This document shows positions 23,218 through 35,649 of a stretch of DNA of 64,000 bases, one piece after another. Location: contig VWZL01002499.1 of assembly GCA_013396915.1 (NCBI GenBank), positions 179,713 through 243,712 of the forward strand, given 5' to 3'. Made by a program: the position numbers and the translations under genes. Below the pieces are notes generated by a model that saw only the letters and a program-made list of their open reading frames with translations, was not told the DNA's origin and searched no databases. The stretch is from Stercorarius parasiticus (taxonomy: Eukaryota; Chordata; Aves; Charadriiformes; Stercorariidae). Within the stretch, counting starts at the first letter, position 1; every line of letters starts with the position of its first letter.

Positions 23218-23468
23218 TGTTTGCTTCACCGGCAAAACAAGATAGCTAGGAGCCGGAATTATTGCTTAGCTAGCATGATTTAGTAAAATCTTGTGTTAAC
23301 CGATCAACTTGGAGCCAGATTTGCATGTAGCGCAGACTTAACCAATCGGGTAATAGCGAGTCGTGTGTATGGTAGTAAAAAACACATAAAAAGCCGACAT
23401 TCGGACTCAATAAACGGCTTCTCTTGATTCACATATTGAATTGTGTGGAGTCCACATTCGTCTCCTCA
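23218..23468 (+). mobile_element. Compact solo LTR of an endogenous retrovirus (alpharetrovirus/ERVK-like layout)
   Basis: The segment has the order of a retroviral LTR in about 251 bases. TGTTTGCTTCACC is at the left end (23218) and a CCAAT-type box (ACCAATCGGG) at 23341-23350. A TATA-like ACATAAAAAG is at about 23384-23393, followed by AATAAA at 23409-23414, only about 25 bases after the TATA. A short U5 with GTGGAGTCCACATTC ends at CTCA (23468). Short R and overlapping TATA/poly(A) spacing are typical of avian leukosis-type LTRs. The 6 bases outside the ends (GAGGAG / GATGGG) match at only four positions, so the duplication is weak. No primer-binding site or viral gene follows, so it is a solo LTR. 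Confidence 0.72.
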
Positions 23469-23469
23469 G

Positions 23470-26400
23470 ATGGGGAGTTTTGCTAAAGGAGGGAAGGAAA
23501 CAAGAGGCTGTAAGCACCATTAAACACAGATCTGTGTGATATCAGGCTTCATTAGATTTATTTTTCATGGAGGAACCTGTTTACACAGTCAACATCAACT
23601 GTGATAACCAGTGGGATGAGGTGGATTAAGGTAGCTTACTTGGTGTTTTTTATTGTTCTCGGGCCTCACTCCAGAATCTGTTTGCATTTATAGTCTTTCA
23701 TCTGGAAAGAGAGGGAACAGACAGGCTATAAAATAGAAAAATGTATTTGCAGAAAACAAAAAAAAAGACTAAAATAACATCGGGCAGATGAATATGGACC
23801 TGTATTGTTTTTAACTTGGTTTTGAAAATAAAAGACCTACCTGTGTTGATAATGTCCCTTTAACAGGATCTTTGATCTTATTACCACAAAACCCAGAAGA
23901 CAAATGTGGAGAAACTTGACAGAGAATTCTCTGGGCTGCAGATGTGAAGTAAAAATAATTGGTTTATGCCACTAGTTTCACACAGGCAGAACAGAGCATT
24001 GGTGGTCTTTCTTCTACCGATTGATATAAAGTCCAGAAAGCATTTCTACAAGAATGATGATGTTTGCAGCACAAAACGCTGGAGCACCTTTGAAATGTTC
24101 CCCTTGATGGGGACCAGCAAGTCCCGAAGGTTTATCATTGGCTTATTATGAGTAGCCTTCATGTTAGTTGACTGATTTTCTGAGAATTAGGGTTATTTTT
24201 CAAATAATACATGGGAATAAGGTAGATTCCACACAGTGACTTGATGGCAAGAAGTACCAACTCATAGATGTAAACCCTGTGACATAATTATTAATATTTT
24301 GCATAGAGACAAAATTAAACATTTTTTTAAAAAAACAACAACCATACCCTCTGTGTTTTAGCCACTTAAAAGTTGACCTAACTTGTAGCTGTGCCTACCA
24401 TTTCCTTTCCTTGATGGGCTTGAAACAATTGTCCTCTTTGGAAGGGGCTGGGAAGGTTCTGTGTAGTTTCCTTCTCATGAGCTCAGGTCATCTGTCCAGC
24501 CACCTTTTGAAGTAATTATGCACATACCAGATGAAGAAGAGAGCTTTTGTTCTGAGATTAATGTGCAGCTCCCAAAAGATGTGTCTTGCATGAAAACAAG
24601 TATGGTTTCATTTACTGAAACACCTCTAGTCTGGATTTGATTCAAGTTTGGAAGATGTTTTTGTAATTTTGGAGTCTGAGTGCCATTCACAATTTGAGGA
24701 GGAGGATTCAGAAGGCCTGTAATGGCTGGTTAAAATGGAAGAAAAAGCACCAGATATAATATCAACTTCTTACCCTAATGAGTATAATTAAAAATTGCAG
24801 CTGCTACAGTGTATATTTTACTGTCCTACACGGCCTACATGGCAGAAAAGGATAGATTTTGTTTTGAGTCAGGTTTGTATTGCATAAACCTGATCTTTCT
24901 CATGTTCCTCATTTCAGTGATTCCCTCTGGAACAGCAACCCATCCCAAGTCTGCGAAGGACAAAGTATAGAAAGATTAAAAATTCTATTTTATGTGTTAG
25001 CACAAGTAATATAATCACAGCTGAAGTGTAAAGGAAGGGAGGAAGAAATAGATTATGTTTGTGGAGCTGTCTACCTGTATGTACTTCACTAGCACAGTAT
25101 CTGAGATATTAAGTAATATATTTTAGCTCATAATATGCCTACAAGATAGTGAAGCTGTATTTGTATTTCACGGACAGTGGGAAAGGAGGAAAGTTAGTAT
25201 TTTTTTAAATTTGCTGGTACTCCTGTGTGTCCAAAAACCAAAGGTGTCAATATACTTGCAAATGAGATCCAAGATGTCTCAACATGAGTAGCCAAACTCT
25301 AAAACAAGAAAAAATCAATATGTTCTTTTGGAAAATATTGGTTAAGGTCAGTATTCAGAACTTCTTGGCTATAAAGAAGAGGAAGAAGCTTTCATAAAAT
25401 ACCTAGTGCAGAGTTGGTATAATGTTGTGTACTTTTATGGAGGTATTCCAGCCTAGTAGAGAAACAGGTAATCAGCCTAACAGAGAAAAAATATTTGGTC
25501 CTCAGAAGCACAAGGAAAAAAAGTATGTTTATAAAGAATAAATCTTGCCAGATTTTTTTTTTTCATAGAATTACTAAGATGGTCATTGAAAGCAAAGCAA
25601 TCGATCTAGTTTATTATGCTGTTGGACTATAGCACATCATTCCATTAAACAGTGAGCATGAAATACAGTGTCTGAAAAACTCACATGCAGAAAGAATTCA
25701 GATAAGCCTGAGCATGAGCTCTCCTGGGACTGAAAATGAAATGAAGAACATATAAGGTTAGGACTAAGGATAACACTTTTGGCAGAGCGAGGTAGTAAGC
25801 CAAAGATCTTTGTAATTTCTGGTGTCAAGTAATTTCTTCAGTAATGATGCAAAAGGAAAATAAGAATGTGTGTTAATGCAATTGAATATGAGAGGAGTTG
25901 GGTGAAGACAAATGTTGGAGAAGGGAGAGAGAGCGGAAGTAAAACTAGGGACATATTGTGGAAGAGGGGGAAAGGGAGAAAACGTAATACTGGAAACAAA
26001 AACTACTGAATGTTAAAGATTCAATGAGAGGTGGTTTGGGGCTGACACAGTCCATGAGTCAGGGCTCCACTAAATGTTGTGAGAAGTTAGGTAATGATAG
26101 GCTGGTCCCTGCCCTCCAAATCTGACTGCTAAAATATACAGAAAACACTAAAGATAGAAATAGAGAGACAAAAAGAGGAAATATTTTGCTTAAATTTGCA
26201 AGCAGGTCAGGTGTAGAGCTGGTAGTGAAGCAGAGGTCATCTATCTGCCGGACGGGAGAAGCTCTTGAGTATCCTTGAGATATAAAGTAGCAAGTTTCAG
26301 TGTTCTGGGAAAATCCATTGGGAAAATAACAATTTAGGGATTACTGGAGTTTCTCTTGAATTTATAGGGAAAGGTAGTAAGTATCGAGGGATTAACAGGA

Positions 26401-26570
26401 GGTATCTCAAAAGACCTGGCACTCTAGTAAAGATGTGTACGATAAGATGTAGAACTTTTAGAAGACTGTTCATACTCCTCTGATAATTGCAGAGCAGGAA
26501 TTTTTTTGAAAATAAAGTCTCAAGTCTAATTGTAACTTAAGTTGCTAATAAATTGTGAATCTTTCCTGTT
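23470..26570. other. Intergenic, no gene seen
   Basis: AT-rich with purine-rich patches (for example 25915-25985). No reading frame with family resemblance, no named repeat. Frames near 24475-24690 and 25637-25828 on the minus strand appear to be chance. Confidence 0.5.
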
Positions 26571-26575
26571 CATGC

Positions 26576-27046
26576 TCAATGATATTTTTTTTGACAGATC
26601 TTAATAAAATTAATGTTTGCATAAGGGAATTTCAAATATGAGCTCTTTCCTGCAGGAATTCTGATCTGTGATCCCTGAATGTGTTCATGATCTGTGAGAC
26701 GAATACAGGAAAAAAGAAACAGGGTGTCATGAGTTGTGTACCAGCCACACCAAATTCCCAAGGGAAAACATGAAATTTCCACCCCCAAAACTGCAGAGGG
26801 CCTTCTGGAGACACAAAATATCTTACCAGAAATGAGTGCATAATTTGGAACAGGAAATACATTTGATCCTTTTACAATCTTCTCATGAATCACTTTCAAA
26901 AAAAGAAAGTGAAATACAACTAAGAAATAACCCAGCATGGCTGCCTTTGCTTCACTCCTTGTGTGTGTGGGCACAGCAGCCCGTGTGGTGTATGTTTTTC
27001 TGCCATTAAATCTATAGTCAGTGTCAGGGTTAGAAGAATAGTACAC
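26576..27046 (-). other. 156-codon open frame with a candidate small exon, function unknown
   Basis: This is the longest open frame in the window outside the CR1 at 2 kb. It starts with ATG and contains a hydrophobic stretch (LGYFLVVFHFLFLKV). Inside it, 26827-26892 is a 66-base segment bounded on the minus strand by a T-rich tract ending AAAG and by a donor-like CTG/GTAAGA. A second acceptor-like site (CGTCTCACAG) follows inside the frame. No domain is recognised. In AT-rich DNA of this length a chance frame of this size is possible, so I do not call it a gene. Confidence 0.2.
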
Positions 27047-27218
27047 AAATCAGAAGATGGAGACCTTTGGTAGGCAGCTAGAACAGATGATCATGCGAGG
27101 CCACTTTCAAGTTTATATATTTTCTCTGTCTTTTGGAATTAATACACACGCACACTCTCTTTTGTGAGAGACCAGGGTTCTCATAAAATCTCCCGAAAGG
27201 CTTTTGTAAGGATTCCTC

Positions 27219-27292
27219 CCTTCTTCCTCCTTATTTCTTTGATTCCTTCCCTTTTGTTTTCCTTTTTCTTTCTTTTTTTTTTTCTTTTTCTG
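27219..27292 (+). repeat. Polypyrimidine tract
   Basis: Almost pure T/C over about 70 bases (CTTCCTCC..TTTTCCTTTTTC..TTTCTTTTTC). Simple sequence. Confidence 0.9.
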
Positions 27293-27299
27293 CACATAG

Positions 27300-28900
27300 A
27301 ATAAGTGGTCTCTCTAGGGAGAGAGAGAGGGAGGATGTAATCCTGAAAAAACAAAGGTGAGACTGGGTGACCCAGGGAGTTTTTTTCTACTATAAGCCTG
27401 CATAAAAATCCAGTCAGTCCTGTGTAATATGCACAGCCAAACTCCCTCTTATAAATCTAGTAATCCTACATTAGTTAGTTCTAATTAGGCTGATATCCTT
27501 GGAGTAGAGATTTTTTTAGAGCATTCCTTATTCCTGTTCCAAGGCAAGAGTAATCTGGAAAATATAATCATAAGACTTTGGGAGGAAAAAGAAAAATACT
27601 TGTCATTAACTACAATATTAACAGATAGACTATGTCTTCACTAAAAGTTTGTAATCCTGTTCTCCGGAGAATTTTGGCCTTTCCTGTGTTTGGCTATTTT
27701 CAGTCTTAGGCAACTGGGTTGTGCAGTGCTGACAGCAAGAGGAGTTGAGTTTGGCTCCAGTTGTGCAACTGCACACTAATTGGCTACAAATCAGAACTAA
27801 ACGTAAAGATGTCAATGAGTTCCCTTCCAGAAAAAAATTAATGGGAGCCATTCTCTTTTGCCAAAAATTGCTGTCATTCAATTTGACTGAAATATTCCTC
27901 CTCCACCATGCATCATGTCCAATCAAGCAGGAGTTAATAGTATTCCACTGATACAGCAAATTAGTTTTCATTAGTGATGACCCAGCATGCTCAAGAAACT
28001 TTGCCCCCACTTTCAGTTTTTCCTATTCTTCCAATGTGATTCATCCTCCTACATCTTTTTTTCCATTGTCTCATGAATAATTTCTTTTTATCTGCATCAA
28101 GCAAATTTAATGCTGTATGAAAGCTGTAAACTGCTGCTTTTGTGCTGTAGTTACTATTAATAAGACTCTGGTACTAACAGTTCTCTGATCAACGCATCCT
28201 GATTTTTCCTGTGTGAAATGTGATGTTCAGTTTGTAAAAAATGGAAAAGATACAGGCTAGACATTTACAGTTTCTCCTGACTTGAGCAGGAGCTCAGATA
28301 TGCCCTTTCCTTTAGTCCATCATCAGTAAAAGTAGATTCCATGTGCATACCCTTTTCAAGATAAATATAATTGCTGCTCTGCAGTGATATTGTTGGCCAT
28401 GTAGTAGCAGCAGGATGAGGAGGCACCCCAGTTGACATGGCATACATTTTTTAAGCTTTCTTTCCAGTTTGGTACATGGAAGGGATGTTCCATGGAACAA
28501 GGAGGTGCAGCAGCTTGGGATTGTCAAAAGGACAAGTTAGTTGAGATATTTTTAACAAAGTCTGGCAATGTGGTAGCTGTGGTAAAGGAAACAGGGAAGC
28601 CATTTCTGGGCTGCTTTCACCTTGTTTAATGGCAGCCACCTAAAAATAAATCACTCGTCTTCCTTTGTTGTCAGTGGAGACTCGCAGGCGCCTCAGAGAG
28701 CAAATCACGCAACCCATGGATAAGACAACCCTGTAGAGGTACCTCTTTCTCTCCATTCAGTATAAAAAGAGTGCAGACAACTGTGAGTACGTGTACAAAA
28801 TTAGGCAAGAGCAATTCCACTTTGCACCATACAAAACTGGGAAATGTGTAGGGGAATTTCTAGAGCCTGAGTTCTGACAGAGTGAAGAGCTAATCTGGCA
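27300..28900. other. Intergenic, no gene seen; isolated TATA box
   Basis: TATAAAAAG at 28761-28769 lies in a slightly GC-richer patch (28680-28770) and points toward the open frames at 28.9-30.4 kb. No initiator or other promoter element is convincing. No coding family is recognised. Confidence 0.3.
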
Positions 28901-30112
28901 GCTGGTTTAGATAAATGCTCTACCTTTGCTGGACAAACTGAATGAACTTGTGTGCTTCAACAGCTCAGAGCGGTGCACTATCCTCATGAATTTTCCCTTT
29001 CAACCAGTGCTGATGGGTGAGAGGGAAAGCTGGAAAGTATACACAGCTCACAATACAAAACTTTTTACACGGCAGCCAAATACCTGGGGTAATATAATTT
29101 TGATCACCTGGATATGTCTTAGACTGAAGGCCTTCAATGATGAGTTAGAAATGAACGTTTACTTATTTGATGTAAAAATGAAGAAATAAATACATTTAAA
29201 TTGGTGATTCCAAGAGTTTTGTAGTGGGAGAACAAAGTGGGAGAACAGTCAAGTCAGAGGAGCAAGTCAACAGTTTCCATCCCGTTATTGCTGCACCCTT
29301 GTACTGAACCATTCCTGCAAGATATTGAACAGCTCCTGTGGCACATGGTTATCCTAACTACTGCCATAGTTCCCAACACTGCTCATAAACTTTCTTCGGA
29401 AAGTGCCGAATTCTTGCAAGGTTTGGCCAATCATTTGTTAGCAGAAAGACTGCTATTGACTCTGGTGATTGCTAGAGCAGATTTGGCATTCATCTTACCT
29501 AACTTTGGCTATCTGAAAATAACTATCAATTTTGAGCAAGATGCCCAGGTCTACTTTACATCCAATGGTGAGGGAAAATGAAAGCATGGGAGACGAGGAA
29601 TTCATCTCTCCTATCTTACCCGCCATGTCTTAGAATGCAAGATTATATTCTCCTAAAGTCTTTCCCCACTTGTTCTCTCTATTTGGCAAGTAAGGGAGGG
29701 AAAGAGGTGCTACATGCCTGTTTTAGACTGTTTTCACTGACTTGAAGATGACTATATTCAAAAACGGCTCAATGTTTCCTCTCTGCTGGAGAGGACAAGT
29801 CCAGAAGGGGAAGAAACACTCTTTGGAAAGAGTTGAGTCTTGTGGAACTGTACTAGTTAGACCAGCTCTCAAGACCATACTTTGCATAGGTGGTTAAGAA
29901 GAGTAGCTCCATCATGCTTGTAATTCATGTCCTTTGCAGAAAATGAGCGATGGGTACATTGCTCCTATAATGGTCTTGGAAGCAAAACTGAAATTGTATG
30001 GCAAAAGATTACTACCTTGTTATTGAAAATAAAACAGGACTGTAAATCTTGTAAGACTGGGTTATTAAGAGGGATTAAACTTCTTTATGAGCCTTATATT
30101 TTTCTGCTTCAG

Positions 30113-30303
30113 ACTTCACTGGGTTATTGAAACAACTTCAGAAATGCCAACAGTTCACCAAGAAACTATGAAGCTGTGGAAGAGCCATCTGCTGCTGGAA
30201 GATCCAGATTCTCCTTCCAAAGTACAGCAGCAGGTGCTGCAAGCAAAATTACTTTTATTTATTGCTCTGGACTGTTTTCAGAAGAACCCACATTGTGTTC
30301 CCA
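30113..30303 (+). other. Candidate exon of unknown transcript
   Basis: The segment follows a strong acceptor (TTTTTCTGCTTCAG, ending 30112) and precedes a consensus-like donor (CCCA/GTGAGTAC at 30304). One frame is open across all 63 complete codons. The peptide is hydrophilic with a leucine-rich middle (QQQVLQAKLLLFIALDCF) and matches no family I know. Open frames just upstream (28926-29189, 29237-29581, 29927-30130) are in different phases and cannot all be joined: the intron from 30051 to 30112 would be too short. It could be a non-coding exon or chance. Confidence 0.22.
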
Positions 30304-30744
30304 GTGAGTACAGGACGTATGAAATTACCACTATAATGTGTATCTTTTTGGGAATCTGAATGTCTCAGTGATATATTAGCACTGGTGACACTGCACCATT
30401 TTATTGTGAAATGCTAATATGAAACTATTATTTTAATATTAAGTAGTCTTTTTCTTTGGGATCCTGACCTCATTCAGAGACCAAAAGACAGAATTTTTGA
30501 ACATCTCTCCATCCATCCATCTCTCTATACTTTAAAGACCTGTTGTAAAGCAATTGTAGAGGTAACCTTTAGACCTTGCCCTGCATGAAGGTGTAGGCAA
30601 ATTACATTAGCTCCGGTGAGGGTACAAACACAAATGGAGTGTCTGATTGTCAATGAGAGATTGAATATCAAATGGCACCATATGATAAATAGCTGATGCT
30701 GTTGTTGCTCTAATTCAGTCATCAGTTTCCCTAAGGGCCTTAAT

Positions 30745-31890
30745 CAAAATAAGGCAAATTAGAAATAAGACTGACAGGAGGGGTCAAAAGCAGGGGTGAG
30801 AGCTACAGAGGCTCACTGTCTCTAAACAGATGACACAAACGTGAAAAAAACCACAATGGAGGTTGAAATGTTCAAGAGCTCATTTGCTTCAGTTTTCAGG
30901 AAAAGAACGAATTGCAACTAAATCCTTAACACACATCAACAAAGTTAAATTCAGAACAGAGCCCAAACTAGCAAAAGAGCCGGACCAATGGTAATGAGAC
31001 AGGTTAAACATACTAAATTCATCAGTAAAGTAACTTATACAAATTGATGTAGTAAAATCTGGTGTTGAAAAAATCTGTTGAAATCTGATTGCTGAAGCAA
31101 TCTTAGAACATTTACTGATTACCATTGAGACACTATGGAGGACAGACGAGGACTGGAGAAAGGCAAACATACCTCTTACCTTTAAAAAAAGAAAGAAAAA
31201 AGAGGATCTGGGGAACAATGGCCCAGTCAGCCCAATTTCAAATCCTGAAAGACACCTTTACAAATGATTAAATGATAAATTTGAAAATCTCTGAGGACAG
31301 AAGGGAGATAAAAGAGAGCCAGCAGTTTTGTCAACAGCAATTTGTGTCAAGCCAAGCTAATTTCCTTTCCTTCAGTGTAATTGGCCTAGGCGATAAGAAG
31401 CAAGCATTATTATTATATGTTTTAGCTTTAGAAAGGATTTTGGCACTGTCTTATTGCAGAGGCAATGAGGCCTAACTTACTTTATTATAGCATGGATAGA
31501 CAGCTGTTGGCATTAAGAAGAATCCAGCAACAAACTGAAATATTTTCATGATTTTAATCACCTTTTTTTAAAGGCCCCAGCAGATCATTTGAATTTGCAA
31601 GTGGTACTTGCCCAGGAATGGCTGTAGGCACGGTTGGGAACAGCGTTAGAACTCACAGGTCTTTTCATTAGAAAAATGGTCTGAAATCAAAGTTACAAAA
31701 TTAAATTATAAACCAAAATGTTCAGGGAAGTACATGGACAAATAGGAAATAAAACACACAGAAAAGAACTGGGAAAGTGGTGAAGCCCTAAGCCAGAAGA
31801 AAAGGATCTGGGTGCAGCATGAGGTGAGATAATGTGAGTATCAGATGTGACAGTTCTGCAGAGAAGGCAAGTGCTCTCCTGGACACTACA
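30745..31890 (+). mobile_element. Ancient CR1/L3-type LINE relic
   Basis: The order of CR1/L3 polymerase phrases is preserved although the sequence is badly decayed. In order: TTTGCTTCAGTTTTCAGG (about 30884-30901), GAGGACTGGAGAAAGGCAAA with the following TTTAAAAAAAGAAAG (31147-31194), GGATCTGGGGAACAATGGCC (31204-31223), TTTGTCAACAGCAATTTGTG (31327-31346), TTGGCCTAGGCGATAAGAAG, AATTTGCAAGTGGTAC (about 31593), and AAAAGGATCTGGGTGCAGCA (31800-31819). These correspond to successive parts of the reverse transcriptase gene, including the FKKGKKEDPGNYRPV region. Many frameshifts are present. It is much more diverged than the other CR1 copies here and is probably an older family. Confidence 0.8.
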
Positions 31891-31894
31891 TACA

Positions 31895-34800
31895 CAGTCT
31901 GCAACTGATCAGTCTTTTCTTATTCTTATCTTTATCCAGGCTGGTCTGGCCTCGGACAGTGTGGTCTCATTTGACATTATCTTTTTGGTGTACTGATGTG
32001 CATTTTTAGAAAGAAACGTATCCATAACCAAAAGTCAGTAGGAAAATGCTACCAATAACGACAGATGTAGAAAACAGAAGTGAAGGCGGAACGGTTTGTC
32101 CCACTTATGCTGGAAAAGGAAAGATGTGACAACCACAAAAAGTTAAGTTTATTGTAAAGAAAACAATGCTTGGCTGTTTACCGTGCCCACTGTGGGAGAG
32201 AGTGAGAAAGAATTGGTTCAATATGCAGACATCAGAATATTGGGTGAGATACTAGGAAATGATTTTTAACTGTTAAGGGGATTGAAACATCAGCACAAGT
32301 TATACGGAGAAATGTTGACATCATTAAATTGGCATCATTTAAAAACTTAATTGAAAGATTTTAAAAAATGATTGAGCAATTATACATCAGGAATTGCCCA
32401 AGTATACTTGGACTAGGACACAGTGACTCACTTTTACGAGGAGAAGAAAAGCCTGCAGCTGCAGACTTGCCTGGAAGCTTAACGAATCCCACTGGAAGGT
32501 AGCACAGTATAGTCTGAGCCTTTTCAGGCACCAAGAGGGCTGAAATCCACTTGTCCTGTTTCCAGTAGTGCTCCTTGGTCATATTTTTGAATTAGAAGTA
32601 TTTTGCAATACTGTCATGCCTTGTGCAGGATTCAAGGCTGTCAGTGTGAACTCAAAGCTGAGGAAATGCACCGGTTAAAATCTGATACAGATTTTTAAGA
32701 CTACATCCCTCAGTTTAGGTGCTTACCTCTATTTCACTATGGGTTTAAAGGAAGTGTCTCAATGCTTTGTGTCAGAGACTGAGTTTTAGTATTCAAATGC
32801 ACAGGGTCCAGAAGCAATAGGATTCCAGTTAAAGCTTGGGCAGCGTTGTACAAATAAATACAACAGGCAAATGCTGGTCGCTGTGGGAGTGGTTTTTCTT
32901 GCTTCCCTCCCCTCCAATCACGCTGTTTCTTACCCCAGTGGCAAACAGCTTGCTGTTCTGGTACCTGTTGATTTGCAGGCTGTGTTCTGCCAGGGCTGAG
33001 TGCTGTGGCCAGATGACAGCGGTTTAGGTGAAGCAGACCAGCGAGAGCAGCAAGCACTCAGGGTCTCACCTCAAAGTACTCTCTCCTGGATTGCACGGGT
33101 GCTCAAATGGGTAGTGAGGTGAAGTGCGTTGAGGTTTATGAACAAGCCTTCCTCTTTCCAGCTCATTGCCCTGCTTCTGGGCAGTTGTGTGAAAAAATGC
33201 AGGAAATTCTCCTGGAGGGGTTTGGATGAGCGTAGGTTGGCTCGGTTGGGTGGGTGTGCTTGGACAATGGCCACAAGAAGGGGATCCCCTGGGTCAGAGA
33301 GCTAAACAGCCTGCCTGGGAGCTTAGGCTTATACAAGCTGAGGGTTCCCAGTATTTATCTTGGGTTTCATGTGTTCACACACTGGAAATGAGCTGGAAGA
33401 GGCTGTAGCTAGCAGCAGGGGAAGGCAGCTGCTGAGAGAGGGCTTTGTCAGATGCTCAGTGCTGGATGCAGGCACTTGAGTGCTTTTCTATATCAGACAC
33501 CAAGTACGTAAATGCACAGATGATAATAAGGCCCTTGATCCTCTTTAGCAATGACCTAAAAGAACTCTTGAGATATTGTTTTAACATTTTAGAAAATACT
33601 TGAGTCCATATTTGACAGACATCCAGCTGCAGGAAATGTATGAGGATCTCTGCTCTTATCACATTAGTGCAAAGGCCGCAGCCTGGGGCTGTGTTTTATA
33701 GCGTGCAGTGCAGCTCGCTGGTTAGAGAGAGCTGAGCTGGCACTGAGTGAGCTCCCGTATCTTCATGGCAAAACAGCGTATGCATTTATCCCAGAAGCAG
33801 TGGAGCTCTGCTGACTCGTTTGTGTACCTTTCTGAAATTACCTTGGGGATCTTCTGTGGTGCGTGGTGTGAGAGCTCCCCAGAGTGCCCGAGTCCAAATC
33901 CCTAGCTTTAATTAGCCAGGAACAATCTTGTCCTGCATTCTGTTCAGCATACAGAAAACCAGTAATTGTTTTTAACCCCACTGGAGATGAAACATATTTC
34001 CAAGTTTTACAAAGTCTTGCAAGCATTAGATAAGACACAAGGACCAATTAGGATGCCAGATGGACTTTTATTAGTCATGGTTAGGGCAGATAGGCAAGAT
34101 TCTGAAGATTGCAAAGCTGTTTTTCAAGCTGGTTCTTCAGCTGAATCTCTGTTACTTAAACAGGGAGAGAGACTAAACAAGGTGGGTTTGATATCTAAGA
34201 GCGTTGAGTGGCTGAGCTGAGCTGTATCACAGAAGTAATTGAGGGAAGTATGAATGTGAGTCAAGAAATAAAAGTTCAGTGATAGAAGTCATGAAGAATG
34301 ATCATTTATTTTCCCTTAGGGGTGTTTAGTTTTCAGAAAGATTTTACCTCTACATGAGAAATAGTCTGAAAGTACAGGATTTTCTGCTGTAAGTGTATGT
34401 GTTATCTATTATACTGTTTAGAAATATAATTTATATTATCACATTTCATAGGTGTTTTGCAGAGTAAGAATAGATCTGATTTTCTATTCTAAAGATTCTT
34501 GAAAGAATGAATTTAGGAACTGTATTAAAAAGATGGATTGTTGATAAAATCAATAAATAATGATATTACATAAAAGCAATAAGAAAAGGGGAACAGAAAA
34601 CCTGATGAAAATGAAGACAGGACACTGAAAAAGGTAGAAGGAAACACAGAGAAAGAGGATGAGGAGGCAAAGTGAAACAAGAAAAACAGAAGAAAATGGA
34701 AAGTTCAGGAAAAATATAACATGTCAAAACCAGCAGTGAATTTGATACTATTATAAGGAGTTCAATAAGGAAAGAATGCCTTCCACTAAAATGGCTTGCG

Positions 34801-35645
34801 GCTTGGCTAAAGGGCACTGCTTATTTCAAGTGTGAAAAGCTGTGATGCAATGTATATTTTCAGGATTGAAGTCTCCAAAACTGGTTAACCCTAGGAGAAC
34901 ATATTGCTGACCTCCCATCCAGAGCCTGCTCAGTCAATGCAGAGACAGGGAGAGTGGAATTCATTTGACCACACTTAGATGTCCACATCTGGCTGGTCAT
35001 ATGAGACTGCCACGATGTGCCACGGGAAGAAATGGGCCCTGTTGGGGTGGTGCATCTTGTACTAAAGCAGATGACTAAAATAGGCTCAAGGAATCATGAC
35101 CTGAAAGGTGTTTCTCTCCACAGATTATACATGGAACCTATTGTATCTGGCTGCAAGTCTATATTTAGGTAAGATAAACTTCACTGCCCCTGACTTATCC
35201 GACTCTGGCATATTTTGAAGGAAAAGCTGTGTGTGACATTTTGTTAAATCGTTGTTTGTTGCTGCTGCCTTCTGTGAGGGCTAGTGTAAATGAGCCATTG
35301 CTGAATATTTATTTGTTATCATTAAAGCACAATTAGACCTTTGGGGAGCCTGCATCTGTAAACAAATGATGAACGGCTTACATTCTTTAGCTCCTTTCTA
35401 CTTATATGCCCAAGGAGGAGGACTGTAATCAATTTCTGTAATAGATTTTTTTTTAATGGAAATACACTTGTTCAGTCAAAATGGCTTTTCCGTTAAGTGT
35501 AGAGCTGTTTCACTGACTTCTCTTGAGCTCAGAGGACTGCTGGTATTTCATAGGAGACTTTGGGAAACATTTAGGTGAGAAACAGTCCAATTTCTTTAGC
35601 AAATGTTGAGGAAGAGGGAGGGAGTTTATACCCATTCTGCTTTTC
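31895..35645. other. Intergenic, no gene seen
   Basis: GC content rises slightly around 32800-33450, with short frames on both strands and no family. The rest is AT-rich and featureless to me. Confidence 0.5.
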
Positions 35646-35649
35646 TGTA

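Noticed and set aside
28761..28769. TATAAAAAG as a gene promoter
   Set aside because: Isolated motif in AT-rich DNA with no initiator, CpG island or confirmed exon; kept only as context for the nearby open frames.
29940..30050. Exon joined to the candidate exon at 30113
   Set aside because: Acceptor and donor-like sites exist, but the intervening intron would be about 62 bases, shorter than normal vertebrate introns.
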